A stretch of 64,000 nt of DNA. It comes from Inia geoffrensis. Taxonomy: Eukaryota; Chordata; Mammalia; Artiodactyla; Iniidae. The notes below the pieces were generated by a model. That model was not told where the DNA came from. It did not search any database and saw only the letters and a program-made list of their open reading frames with translations. The DNA lies in assembly GCA_036417435.1 (NCBI GenBank), contig CM070912.1, forward strand, positions 22,494,055 through 22,558,054. Direction: 5' to 3'. A program made the translations under genes and the position numbers. The stretch's first letter is position 1, and each line of letters starts with the position of its first letter. Shown one piece after another: positions 10,025-21,347 of this stretch.

Positions 10025-12395
10025 TCATATATTATTTTTTAAGTTTAATTTTATTGGAATATAGTTGATTTACAATGTTGTGTTAGTTTCAGGTGTACAG
10101 CAAAGTGATTCATATATACATATATTCATTCTTTTTTAGATACTTTTCTCATATAAGTTATCACGAATATTGAGTAGAGTTCCCTGTGCTATACAGTGGG
10201 TCCTTGTTGGTTATCTATCTTATATATAGTAATGTGTGTATGTTCATCCCAAGCTCCTGATTTATACCTCCCTCCAACGTTTCCCCTTTGGTAACCATAA
10301 GGTTTTTTCGATATCTGTAAGACTATTTCTATTTTGTAAATAAGTTCATTTGTATCGTTTTTTTTAAATTAGATTCCACATATGACCAGTATCATATCAT
10401 ACTTTGTATTTTTCTGTCTGACATACTTCACTTAGTATGATAATCTCTAGGTCCATCCATGTTGTTTCAAATGGCATTATTTCGTTCTTTTTTATGACTG
10501 AGTAATGTTCCACTCTATATATGTACCACATCTTCTTTATGTATTCCTCCATTCATGGACATTTAGGTTGCTTCCATGTCTTGGCTATTGTAAACAGTGC
10601 TGCGTTGAACATTGGGGTGCATGTATCTTTTCAAATTATGGTTTTCTCTGGATATATGCCCAGGAGTGGGATTGCTGGATCATATGGTAGTTCTATTTTT
10701 AGTTTTTTAAGGAACCTCCATACTGTTCTCCATAGTGGTTGTACCAATTTACATTCCCACCAACAGTGTAGGAGGGTTCCCTCTTCTCCACACCTTCTCC
10801 AGCATTTATTGTTTGTAGACTGATGATGGCCATTCTTACCGGTGTGAGATGATACCTCACTGTAGTTTTGACTTGCATTTGTCTGATAATTAGTGATGTT
10901 GAACATTTTTTCATGTGCTTTTTGGCCATCTGTAAGTCTTCTTTGGAGAAATGTCTATTTTGGTCTTCTGCCTATTTTCCATTTGGGTTGTTTGGGTTTT
11001 TTTTGGCATAGAGCTGCTTGAGCTGTTCGTGTATTTTAGAGATTAATCCCTTGTAGGTCGCTTTGTTTGCAAATATTTTCTCCAATTCTGTGGGTTGTCT
11101 TTTTTTTTTGTTTATGGTTTCCTTTGCTGTGCAAAAGCTTTTGAGTTTAATTAGGTCCCAATTGTTTATTTTTGTTTTTATTTTCATTACTCTAGGAGGC
11201 AGATCAAAAAAAATATTGCTGCAATTTATGTCAAAGAGTGTTCTGCCTAGGTTTTCCTCTGTTTTATAGTATCCAGCCTTGCATTTAGATCTTTGATCCA
11301 TTTTGAGTTTATTTTTGTATACGGTGTTAGAGAATGTCCTAATTTCATTCTTTTACATGTAGCTGTCCAGTTTTCCCAGCACCACTTATTGAAGAGACTG
11401 TCTTTTCTCCATTGTATATTCTTGCCTCCTTTGTCATAGATTAATTGACCATAGACGCGTGAATTTATTTCTGGGCTTTCTATCCTGTTCCATTGATCTA
11501 TATATCTGCTTTTGTGCCGGTGTAATACTGTTTTGATTACTGTAGCTTTGTAGTATAGTCTGAAGTCAGGGAGCTTGATTCCTCCAGCTCCCTTTTTCTT
11601 TCTCAAGATTGCTTTGGCTATTCAGGGTCTTTTGTGTTTCCATACAAATTAAAATTTTTGTTCTAATTCTGTGAAAAATGCCATTGATAATTTGGTAGGG
11701 ATTGCATTGAAACTGTAGCTTGCTTTGGGTAATATAGTCATTTTGACAATATTGAGTCTTCCAATCCAAGAACACAGTATATCTTTCCATCTGTGTCGTC
11801 TTTGATTTCCTTCATCAGTATCTTATAGTTTTCTGAGTACAGGTCTTTTGTCTCCTTGGGTAGCTTTATTCCTAGGTATTTTATTCTTTTTGATGCAGTG
11901 GTAAATGGGATTGTTTCCTTAATTTCTCTTTCTGATCTTTCATTGTTAGTGTATAGGAATGCAAGAGATTTCTGTGCATTAATTTTGTATCCTGCATCTT
12001 TACCAAATTCATCGATAAGCTCTAGTAGTTTTCTGGTAGCATCTTTAGAATTTTCTATGCATAGTATCACATCATCTGCAAACAGTGTCAGTTTTACTTC
12101 TTCTTTTCCAATTTGGATTCCTTTTATTTCTTTTTCTTCTCTGACTGTCATGGCTAGGACTTCCAAAACTGTGTTGAATAGAAGTGGCGAGAGCCTTGCC
12201 TTGTTCCTGATCTTAGAGGGAATGCTTTCAGCTTTTCACCATTGAGAATGATGTTAGCTGTGAGTTTGTCATATATGGCCTTTATTATGTTGAGGTAATT
12301 TCCCTCTATTCCCACTTTCTGGAGAGCTTTTATTATAAATGGATGTTGAATTTGTCAAAAGCTTTTTCTGCATCTATTGAGATGATCCTATAGGG
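10025..12395 (-). mobile_element. L1 LINE, 3' part, decayed ORF2
   Basis: Minus-strand frames between 10631 and 12166 read L1 ORF2 in order, with frame breaks. The reverse transcriptase FADD box followed by VILCIE lies near 12080 and the C-terminal region ([17 protein letters not shown]) near 10650. The end at 10025-10260 carries the L1 3' UTR found in artiodactyls. It is 5'-truncated and inactive. Lies in ERI2 intron 7. Confidence 0.88.
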
Positions 12396-13892
12396 TTTTT
12401 TTTAAACTTTTTATTTTATATTGGAGTATAGTTGATTAACAATGTTGTGTTAGTTTCAGGTGTACAGCAAAGTGATTCAGTTATACATATACATGTGTCT
12501 ATTCTCTTTCATATCTTTTTCCCATTTAGATTGTTACATAATATTGAGCAGAGTTCCCTGTGCTATGCAGTAGGTCCTTGTTGGTTATCCTTTTTAAATG
12601 TAGCAGTGTGTATATGTCAATTCCAAACTCCCTAACTATCCCTCTCCCCACTCACCCCTGCCAATCATGTTTGTTCTCTAAGTCTGTGAGTCTGTTTCTG
12701 TTTTGTAAATAAGTTCATTTGTATCATTTTTTAGATTCTGCATATAAGTGATATTTGATATTCATCTTTCTCTGTCTGACTTACTTCACTCAGTGTAACA
12801 ATCTCTAGGTCCATCTATGTTGCTGCAAATGGCATTATTTCATTCTTTTTAATGGCTGAGTAATATTCCATTGTATATATGTACCACATCTTCTTTATCC
12901 ATTCTTCTGTAGATGGACATTCCATGTTTTGGAAACAATGCTGAACATTGGGGTGCATGTATCCTTTCAGACCATGTTTTTCTCCAGATACCTGCCAGGA
13001 GTGGGATTTCACGATCATACGGTAGCTCTATTTTTAGGTTTTTAAGGACCCTCCATATTGTTTTCCACAGTGGCTGCACCAATTTACATTCTCACCAACA
13101 GTGTAGGAGGTTTCCTTTCTCTCCACACCCTCTCCAGCATTTATTGTTTGTGGATTTTTTGATGATAGCCATTCTAACTGGTGTGAGGTGATATCTCATC
13201 GTAGTTTTTTTTTTTTTTTTGCGGTACGCGGGCCTCTCACTGTTGCGGCCTCTCCCGTTGCAGAGCACAGGCTCTGGACGCGCAGGCCCAGTGGCCATGG
13301 CTCATGGGCCCAGCCGCTCCGTGGCACGCGGGATCCTCCCAGACCAGGGCATGAACCCTTGTCCCCTGCATCGGCAGGTGGACTCTCAACCACTGCACCA
13401 CCAGGGAAGCCCTCATCATAGTTTTGACTTGCATTTCTCTAATAATTAGTGATGTTGAACATCTTTTCATGTGCCTTTTAGCCATCTGTATGTTTTCTTT
13501 GGGGAAATGTCTGTTTAGGTCTTCTGCCCCTTTTTTGATTGGGTTGTTTGTTTTGCTGATATTAAGCCACATGAGCTGTTTGTAAATTTTGGAGACTAAT
13601 CCCTTCTCAGTCACATCATTGGCAAATATTTTCTCCTAATCTGTGGGTTGTCTTTTCGTTTTGTTTATGGTTTCCTTTGCTGTGAGAAAGCTTTTGAGTT
13701 TAATTAGGTCCCATTTGTTTATTTTTGTTTTTATTTCCATCATTCTGGGAGACAGATCAAAAAAGATATTGCTGCGATTTATGTCAAAGAGCATTCTGCC
13801 TATGTTTTCCTCTAACAGTTTGATAGTGTCCAGTCTCACATTTAGGTCTTTAATCTATTTTGAGTTTATTTTTGTGTATGGTGTTAAAGAAT
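12396..13892 (-). mobile_element. Second L1 3' part, same orientation, directly abutting
   Basis: The 3' UTR-like start of a new L1 (GGAGTATAGTTGATTAACAA, minus-strand tail) repeats at 12420, followed again by ORF2 C-terminal and middle coding fragments to 13892. A CHR-2 SINE is inserted at 13205-13412. Together with the inverted block at 13893-14882 this looks like one twin-primed insertion into or next to the older L1. Confidence 0.8.
13205..13412 (-). repeat. CHR-2-type SINE inside L1
   Basis: Poly-T followed by GCGGTACGCGGGCCTCTCAC on the plus strand and ending CCACCAGGGAAGCCC. The flanking TCATCGTAG/TCATCATAG is a near-perfect target duplication. The L1 ORF2 sequence resumes on the far side. 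Confidence 0.93.
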
Positions 13893-14882
13893 GATACTAG
13901 AGACAAATGAAAACAAAAGCACAATGATCCAAAACCTACAGAATGCAGCAAAAACAGTTCTAAGAGGGAAGTTTATAGCAATACAATCTTACCTCAGGAA
14001 CCTAAAGCAACTAGAGAAAGAAGAACAAACAAAACCTAAACTTAGTAGAAGGAAAGAAATCATAAAGATCAGAGCAGAAATAAGTGAAATAGAGACGAAG
14101 AAAACAATAGCAAAGATCAGTGAAACTAAAAGCTAGTTCTCTGAGAAGATAGACAAAGTTGATAAACGTTTAGCCAGATTCATCAAGAAAAGAAGGGAGA
14201 GGACTCAAATCAATAAAATTAGAAATGAAAAAGGAGAACTTACAACTGACACCACAGAAATACAAAGGATCATAAGAGACTAGCAACTGTATGCCGATAA
14301 AACGGACAACCTGTAAGAAATGGCCAAATTCTTAGGAAGGTACAACTTCCCAAGACTGAACCAGGAAGAAATAGAAGATATAAACAGACCAGTCACATGT
14401 AATGAAATTGAAACGGTGATTAAAAAACTCCCAACAAACAAAAGTCCAGGACTAGATGTTTTCACAGGTAAATTCTATCAAACTTTTAGAGAAGGGCTTC
14501 CCTGGTTGCGCAGTGGTTGAGAGTTCGCCTGCCAATGCAGGGGACATGGGTTCGTGCCCCGGTCCGGGAAGATCCCACATGCCGCGGAGCAGCTAGGCCC
14601 GTGAGCCATGGCCACTGAGCCTGCGTGTCCGGAGCCTGTGCTCCGCAACAGAAGAGGCCACAGCAGTGAGAGGCCCGCGTACCGCAAAAAAAATTTTTTA
14701 ATAAATAAATAAATAAACCATTTAGAGAGGAGCTAACACCTATCCTTCTGAAACTGTTCCAAAAAATTGCAGAGGAAGGAAAACTCCCAAACTCATTCTA
14801 TGAGGCCACCATCACCCTGATACCAAAACCGACAAAGATACCACAAAAAAAGAAAATTACAGGCCAGTACCAGTGATGAATA
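13893..14882 (+). mobile_element. Inverted 5' segment of the twin-primed L1
   Basis: Plus-strand frames encode mid-ORF2 (LVTCNEIET-type region, KKLPTNKSPGLDVFTGKFYQ near 14430, then [12 protein letters not shown] near 14800). The orientation flips exactly at 13892/13893 relative to the adjoining L1 3' half, and the intervening ORF2 part is missing. That layout is the known signature of twin priming. A CHR-2 SINE interrupts it at 14494. Confidence 0.78.
14494..14718 (+). repeat. CHR-2-type SINE inside L1
   Basis: GGGCTTCCCTGGTTGCGCAG head to GCGTACCGC, then A-run and (TAAA)n tail. The imperfect flanking duplication TTTTAGAGA / TTTAGAGAG brackets it. It splits the L1 ORF2 fragment. Confidence 0.92.
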
Positions 14883-15158
14883 CCTGCTCGTGGGTCTCCT
14901 TTGGGTGACTGCTCTTCACACACTCCCGAGACAGTGGGGGCAGTGCTTGGCGCCTGCTCTCGGGTCTTGTATGGGCAGGTGGTCTCCACGCATTCCCAGG
15001 ACAGCAGGGGCAGGTTTGGTGGCTTCTTGTGGATTTCCTAGGGGTGAGGGCTATCCGTGCGCTCCTGGGACAAAAGGGGCTGGGCCTGGCATCTGCTTAT
15101 AGGTCTCCTATGGGCAACCGCTGTCCGTGCACTCCCAGGACAGCGTGTTCAGGACTCG
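14883..15158 (+). repeat. Minisatellite of four ~70-bp GC-rich units
   Basis: Four diverged copies start near 14883, 14952, 15022 and 15092. Each carries a TGGGTCTCC/GGGTCTTGTATGGGC block and a CACTCCCAGGACAG block about 50 bp later. It begins where L1 homology stops and is much more GC-rich than the surrounding intron. Not a gene: open frames are short and repetitive. Confidence 0.7.
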
Positions 15159-15219
15159 GTCATATATTTTCAAACTGTCTAACAAAATTTCACCTCCTTC
15201 TCTGTAAGTGTGGGAAATC

Positions 15220-15257
15220 TTTCATTGGTAAGGCTGCCAGTAGCCTTACCAATGAAA
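15220..15257. repeat. Perfect 16-bp inverted repeat (hairpin)
   Basis: TTTCATTGGTAAGGCT at 15220-15235 is followed after a 6-base spacer by its exact reverse complement at 15242-15257. It lies about 120 bp before ERI2 exon 8. Confidence 0.85.
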
Positions 15258-15665
15258 TTAGTAGATGATCAGAAAACCAACAGTATGTTCCAATTTCTGC
15301 TTAAGTGGTGGTATTTTTTGCTATATTTCTTTACACTGGTACCACTAAATTCAGTGTTTGATATCTCTTTCCTCAGGATTGGATGATTCTAGGAATACTG
15401 CCTTTCTTGCTTGGAAAATGATCAGGGATGGTTGCTTAATGAAAATTACAAGGTCCTTGAACAAGGTTAGTAGTGTCTTACCTCTTTATTCTGTTATTTC
15501 AAACTCCAGAAGTAATCATGGGCAAGTTGAAATGTAGATGTCATGTATGCTATCATTTATAAATCAATCAATGATGACATTTTTCTTTTTTGTCATACAA
15601 TGTGTACTAAAGAAATTATGAATGCAGAATGTCTAAAGCTGTTGGATTTGTCTGTGAAATCATAG

Positions 15666-17000
15666 GTTCCCACTAAGAGGAATCCTAACATTTTCACCAG
15701 AAATTTGAATATGGATCAAGTTGAAGAAATATCAGCCTGCAACAGTAGCATTCATGATCCCAGCATATATGGTAGGGAGCCTAAAAATACAATAAAATCC
15801 TACGAGAAAGCGCAAATGAAGTCAGTTGATGTGAATTTTCCTATAAAGGTACAGCAAGATCATTTACAACTAAAGGGCAATGTAAAAGCAGGCTGTCAGA
15901 ATGTCAAAAGCTGTTTATCTCTTTTTAATACTAAGTCCTGGACCTCTCTGGGGCAGTTACAGTCTTCCAGTTTGAATACACCTATGCAGAAGCAAATAAA
16001 CCAACATCTTGCATTTAATACCAATTCTGAGTCTTCAACAGTTGGTTCAGGATTGATACTTGTTTCAACTACCATTTCATCTGTTAATAATGTTTCTGAT
16101 ACGGAAATGAGTTCTGCTTTTGACAGTTTACCTATGTTGGCTGATTGGGAGGATATAGCTTTACTGCCATCATCTCAACCTGAGCAGAATATATATTGTA
16201 TGCCTCCTATTAGTGACTCAAACTTAGACACTTCATTTAATTCTGGAGAAAGATTAATGGTTTTAGAAAAATCTGAAATGTTAAGTCAAGAAAACTTTGG
16301 AGGCACGGAAGAAACTCCTCAAAAATCTGATACCTCTAAGTCTATTGTATATAAGAGTCCACATACTACTATTTATAATATAAAAGAAGCCAAAGATCCA
16401 GGTTCAGATGCTTTTGACTTTAAGTTACCTGAATGTAAATCAAGTAGCTTCAACAGTGTTAATGCCAATATGTCTCATCCTTTAGTTTTGGGGAAACTTC
16501 CTCTTCATTTAGGTGGTACTAAGAGGAATCCATCCAGTCCCCTACATTTCCCACCAGCAAAAAAACAGAACTTCACTATTCATGAAGAAAAGCCTACGTC
16601 ATCTAATGGCTCCCCAGGGGGAAGTTCTTCCAGGAAGGTCCTCCCTTCTATCTTAACTTCTACAGTTAATGTACAAGATACTTGGAAACGTGGGAAAATA
16701 ACACCTCCTTTATGCAAGTGTGGCCGAAGATCTAAGAGACTTGTTGCTTCTAATAATGGACCGAACCATGGAAAAGTCTTCTATTGTTGTCCTATTGGGA
16801 AGTACCAAGAAAAGAGAAAACGTTGTGGTTACTTCAAATGGGAACAAACACTTCAAAAGGAGACAGCCAACAGCATAGTTCTGTCTCATTCCCCAGCGGG
16901 ACACACTTTTAACTCTCCAGAAACAAGCCATATTTGTGACAGAAATGTAGATTTTTCTACTAAAAATTCATTGAGACTTAGACCTTCAATGAGGAATTGA
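15666..17000 (+). CDS. ERI2: ERI2 last coding exon with GRF zinc finger
   Basis: Open for 444 codons from acceptor CATAG to the TGA at 16998-17000; frame begins VPTKRNPNIFTRNLN. Residues encoded around 16707-16855 form the GRF-type zinc finger (LCKCGRRSKR ... FYCC ... KRCGYFKWE) with its cysteines intact. The linker before it is low in structure and serine/asparagine-rich. The product ends SLRLRPSMRN, as in human. The shorter frame from Met 15705 lies inside this exon and is not a separate gene. Confidence 0.92.
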   Translation, partial: VPTKRNPNIFTRNLNMDQVEEISACNSSIHDPSIYGREPKNTIKSYEKAQMKSVDVNFPIKVQQDHLQLKGNVKAGCQNVKSCLSLFNTKSWTSLGQLQSSSLNTPMQKQINQHLAFNTNSESSTVGSGLILVSTTISSVNNVSDTEMSSAFDSLPMLADWEDIALLPSSQPEQNIYCMPPISDSNLDTSFNSGERLMVLEKSEMLSQENFGGTEETPQKSDTSKSIVYKSPHTTIYNIKEAKDPGSDAFDFKLPECKSSSFNSVNANMSHPLVLGKLPLHLGGTKRNPSSPLHFPPAKKQNFTIHEEKPTSSNGSPGGSSSRKVLPSILTSTVNVQDTWKRGKITPPLCKCGRRSKRLVASNNGPNHGKVFYCCPIGKYQEKRKRCGYFKWEQTLQKETANSIVLSHSPAGHTFNSPETSHICDRNVDFSTKNSLRLRPSMRN

Positions 17001-17135
17001 CTTTTTTTACATGTAAACTATGTTTTTACTCAATGTGACTTTTACTGCAGTAAAGAGAAAACAATTTGTATAGGGCTACAAGTTGTGAGGACATAGTGTA
17101 TCTGAGCTCTGTAAGCTACACTGGGGCTATTCAAC

Positions 17136-17160
17136 ACATTCTCACACACACACACACACT
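17136..17160. repeat. Short CA microsatellite
   Basis: A (CA)n run of about 10 units in the likely ERI2 3' UTR. From 17001 to 18000 I see AT-rich 3' flank, several AATAAA-like signals (for example near 17540) and an L1 tail fragment near 17430-17475. Confidence 0.6.
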
Positions 17161-18292
17161 GAAAATAGAAAAAAGACTTCCAATGTTATTCACCATTTAT
17201 CTAATTTGTCTTCTGTTCATGTATGAATCCTGATTGCCCCTTGAATTCCCACACATTATGAGTATTCTGATAATGTCTTATACTATTTTATTTATATTTC
17301 ACATATTAACCCATGCCAAATTTATCATACTTTTTTGAAGAGCCACAAATGAAATACTTGGTAAACTGTATTTATTAGATTAAATGTAATAAGCAGCAAT
17401 ACTAGTATATGATATCCTTGTTTCTTTTTATTGAATTATAATTGCCATGCAATATTATATTGGTTCCAGGTGTACAACATATGATATCCTTCTTTTACAA
17501 TTAGACCTTGAAACAAATTTTAAACTATTTTTAATTGTTTGAATAAAAATGTGACCAATAAAAATCACTAGACTGTTTTCAGGTAGATGCTTTTGTACTT
17601 TGAGAATTATGATAATCTAATATTTTAAGTTTTTCTAAAAACTTTTATAACTTGTTTAGTTTTATTTCAACCGTTGAAAATTGGTTCTGATTTGTATGTC
17701 AACATATCAGAAGAATTATTCAACTAAGATTTGAAATCCAACAGGTCAGAGATTTGGTTCAGAAACGCTTCTGTACTATATGTTTAAAAATTCCTTGGCA
17801 GCTGATGGTATTCTATTTATATTACCAAATTATAAGAACATTGACACTAATGCAGAGGAATTTACTGAATATTTTATTTCAGAATTCAGCCTATGATGTT
17901 ATAACCACAAGATATTTTAAATCAATTAGTTTATAAGCATACTGTCACATTTTTAAATCACCTTTTCATAATCTTGTGGTTTTACAGAGCCTTATTTTAT
18001 AGATACCATGATAAGTAATGAATTTAAATTGTTTCCCATTCTTTCTTCCTCAGTTCATTTCTTTTTATCTTCCCACTAATAGCCTTTGGCAGCTCTTGAA
18101 TAAATTCTACCTGTAGATATCAAGGGAAGAAAATTAGCCCAGAAGTTTTCACCTTTAGACAAAGTCAATTATATAAAAGTTCTATTATGAACTCTAGGTG
18201 AAAGAATCAGGACACCCATTGGGGTGGGTTTTTGGTAACAACCAAAAAAGGGAGAGGGGTATTGTTGAGGATATTTTTCTTGATATTTAGTA

Positions 18293-18780
18293 CAGTAAGT
18301 CCCCTACACACAAACCTTCAGTTTGTGAACTTTCAAAGATGCGAACATGCATCTGGTTCCAGCAAGGAACCCGAACCTGTGCCATCAGCATCAGGCGTGA
18401 GTGAAATTGCAGCTTGCCCTCTGCCTCCTATTGCTGACAATCCTTCAACTCTACCATCTCCCACCTCTTCTCCCTCCTCCAGTCAGTAACTCTTTTTGCC
18501 TGTTCACTCGATGCCAACCCCTGTATGCCAGCTGTTTTACTGTACTACTGTACTTTTCAAGGTACTGTACTTAAGATTAAAAATGCTTTCTTTATTTTTT
18601 GTATTTGTTTTTTTATGTATTATTTGTGTGAAAAGTACTATAAACCTATTACAGTACAATACTATATAGCCGATTGTGTTAGTTGGGTACCTAAGCTAAC
18701 TTTGTTAGACTTAACGAAAAAACTAGACTTAATGAACATGCTCTCCAAACAGAACTTGTTCGAATATAGGGGACTTACTG
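18293..18780. mobile_element. Tigger-like (TcMar/pogo) DNA transposon
   Basis: Inverted ends CAGTAAGTCCCCTA at 18293 and TAGGGGACTTACTG at 18780, both flanked by the TA duplication typical of Tc1/mariner elements. The interior holds a short frame (18330-18486, ending in a serine/proline-rich run) resembling a transposase C-terminus, so this is an internally deleted copy. It lies between the last two ACSM3 exons. Confidence 0.8.
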
Positions 18781-20694
18781 TATTTACTATAAGTCGGGTA
18801 AGCCAAATGACCCAACAAATTCGTTTAAGGGTTTCATTTTAATCTCAAATATTCTGATTCTTATCCATGTCATTAGTTTAGTTTGGAATATTTGGTATAG
18901 CATGCTTGAGGAGAATGTTCATTAAAATGGAAAAAATAAACAGCTGAAAATTTCCAGAATACTAAGCAAATATTGTTCATAATCAGAATACCTACCTTCC
19001 TGGGATATTTGTAAGGTGCTATAGCTCTTTTTACATGCTCCTGAATCTCCTTCTTTAGTTGTTCTTGATCGTTTGACTTCTAACCAGGGTTCAGAACAAT
19101 AAAAGCCTTTACTACCTAAAATAAATATTTGAACACCAGGAAGATGTGTTGTATATTCTTATGTTTTAGTGTGTCTTTTCTTTCTCTTAACTTGGGAATC
19201 TAATCTAAATACCTGATGCAGTGGGCCAAAAGGTTTATTAGGGTCTGATCCCAGCTCTATGCTCTTAAGCCAGCCATTTGACTCCCACACCTAGATTTTG
19301 TATCTAATACGAGAGCTTCTGAAACCCCTGCTTTGATTATGATCTATACTTGAACCTTCTCATCTAACTACGTCTTAAACTCTACTTTCTGACCTGTTTC
19401 TGATCATCTGTGCTCTTGACTTCCTGCCTCATCTTTTATCTCCTTCAAAAAAGCTTTCTTTTGGAAACTTGGTAATACACTAAGCACAGTCTTTTATATA
19501 ACAGCCCAGCCTGATATAGTCTAGCTCATAGGTCACCACCCTCAGCGTGGCCCTAATAAACAGTATTCTCATGGGTTTGCCATATCCTTATTGAAGGGAA
19601 TAGTTCACTGAGTGAGACTGTCCACTCTTTATTCCATAGACATTTCTGTTGATGCAAGGCTATGAAGATCCCAGCAGTCACTTTGCTATTGCTCTGACCC
19701 ATTTACCTGGCCTTCAGTAATAAGAGTAAAATTGGTGATGGTCCTTGCTCTATAATTGGCAGAAGACAGGGAAGACTTCATCACTTCATGCTCACAAATC
19801 CTGTTCCTCAAAGTTCACCCTTCCTTGAAATGTTTTAGAAAATCCTGCCCAGAAATTTTGGATCTTTACTGGAGAAGACAGAGGCCATTCCTCATGTGTA
19901 GTCCCCTTCAAGAGTGTATTGGAATTCTAAATGTTCTCTCTTGGGGCACTGCCAGCACTGCGATTTACTGCCTTCCCTAGAGGCAGAACTCTAGGTGAGT
20001 CAATTAGTATGCACCACCAAATCCAGAATACCAGCCTAGGGTTTGCCATGGAATGATGCTGCCTTGTGGGCATAGTTCAGGAGAGTCACCTGTAAATTTT
20101 ATGATTAAATATTCTGCACTTAAGAGGCTTAAATCTTTTTGAATTCACAGATTCATGTATATAGCTTGAAGATAAGTTGGCAACATTACCTATCTACCTT
20201 GGTCTGGGAGTAAATAGTTGATCAAAAATGGATTATTTAAAAGACTGAGTCACTCAGGACAACTAGTTAGTGAGAAGTGAAGACTTGCAGTTATAAAATT
20301 TTCACATTTTGGCCATTGCTTACCAGTGTGCAGTTTTACAACATTTTATGAGCAATTATTTCTGTCTTTACCAGAACACCTTGAAAATTTCTAAATTACA
20401 TGTGCCATGGAGCAGTTGTGTGTGTATGCATGTATATAATTTTATCCTATCCATTTTTTGACATTTCATAGAATTTATTTGTATTTATGCCTGCTCTATT
20501 TCTTATCAACATTTCTATGAATAAAAAAATTATCCTTGCTATAAGTGAATTGTTCAAAGGCAAATTATTTTAAGAACTAGTGTCTAAATACTGGTTTGCA
20601 TATTGATGACTTGTACACCTTGGGTAAAGTCTAATTTATCTTTATAAAAGTCTTTATAAACCATTACAGAAAATGATAAGTTACTAAGGAACAA

Positions 20695-20910
20695 TCTAAC
20701 ATGGTTAAGAGCATGAACTCTGAAGTCAGACAACCTGGGTTCAAGTCACACTTTGTGTGTAATCTCAGGCAAGTTAGGACACCTCTCTCTGCCTCAGTTT
20801 CCTTCTCTGTAAAAGGAATTTGTGAGGATTAAATAAGTTAACATATATATCGGGCTTATAACAATACCTGGAACATACTAAGTCATTAAAAATATTAGGT
20901 ATTAGTTGTA
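20695..20910 (+). repeat. MIR SINE
   Basis: Contains the MIR core GACAACCTGGGTTCAAGTC, the CCTCAGTTTCCTTCTCTGTA block and a GAGGATTAAATAAGTTAA end. Old and diverged. Its 3' part forms the left arm of the inverted duplication described next. Confidence 0.8.
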
Positions 20911-21083
20911 GTAATTTCTTTTGCACAGAATTTCAGAAAAACTTTGAAGCCCACTTATGGATTTTAGGTTAAAAAAAATCTTGTACTTCTACTACTGAAA
21001 CTAATACCTAATATTTTTAATGACTTAATATGTTCCAGATATTGTTATAAGGCCTATACCTATGTTAACTTATTTAATCCTCA
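20822..21083. repeat. Inverted duplication of a MIR 3' end (about 93-bp arms)
   Basis: Left arm 20822-20914 and right arm 20990-21083 are reverse complements with few mismatches, including a stretch of more than 25 identical bases around TCATTAAAAATATTAGGTAT. The spacer is about 75 bp. Identity between arms is far higher than expected for two separate MIR insertions, so a local inverted duplication is inferred. Confidence 0.8.
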
Positions 21084-21244
21084 TAAGCTTTCTTTTTAAG
21101 AAATTAAAAATAATTTTTAATTCTATTCTCCAGAGAAAACCAGCAAAGTGGTATAAATTATTCCTGTTTTTTCCCAATACATTTATACTTAAAAATGGAG
21201 CCATGCTATACATTACAGCTTTGAATCCTTCTCTCTTTCTTTTA

Positions 21245-21315
21245 AAAAATTTTTTTATTGAAGGGTAGTTGATTTACAATGTTGTGTTAGTTTCAGGTGT
21301 ACAGCAAAGTGATTC

Positions 21316-21345
<30 letters not shown>
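21245..21345 (-). repeat. L1 3' UTR fragment with (TA)n
   Basis: TTGATTTACAATGTTGTGTT and the GTGTACAGCAAAGTGATTCA block match the L1 3' UTR seen at 10060, ending in a TA dinucleotide run at about 21318-21345. No other feature is recognised between 21346 and 22018. Confidence 0.75.

Positions 21346-21347
<2 letters not shown>

Larger units (their letters stand above)
3367..17000 (+). pseudogene. ERI2: ERI2 exoribonuclease 2, coding sequence broken by an exonic SINE
   Basis: ERI2 is a DEDDh 3'-5' exonuclease with a C-terminal GRF zinc finger. Nine coding exons join in frame: 3367-3389, 5692-5759, 5846-5929, 6466-6593, 7244-7400, 8771-9124 (SINE inside), 9595-9676, 15377-15465, 15666-17000. 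Splice sites are AG/GT throughout. Without the SINE the exons sum to 2067 nt (688 aa; human about 690). The Exo I motif VIDFEST sits in exon 3, the Exo II aspartate (SWIDLR) in exon 6 after the SINE, and Exo III (EHFGLDDSRN) across exons 7/8. With the SINE, translation stops after 183 residues at TGA 8860-8862. Every other exon is open, so the lesion is recent and perhaps polymorphic. I call it pseudogene for this haplotype only; the locus may be functional in other individuals. Confidence 0.85.
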
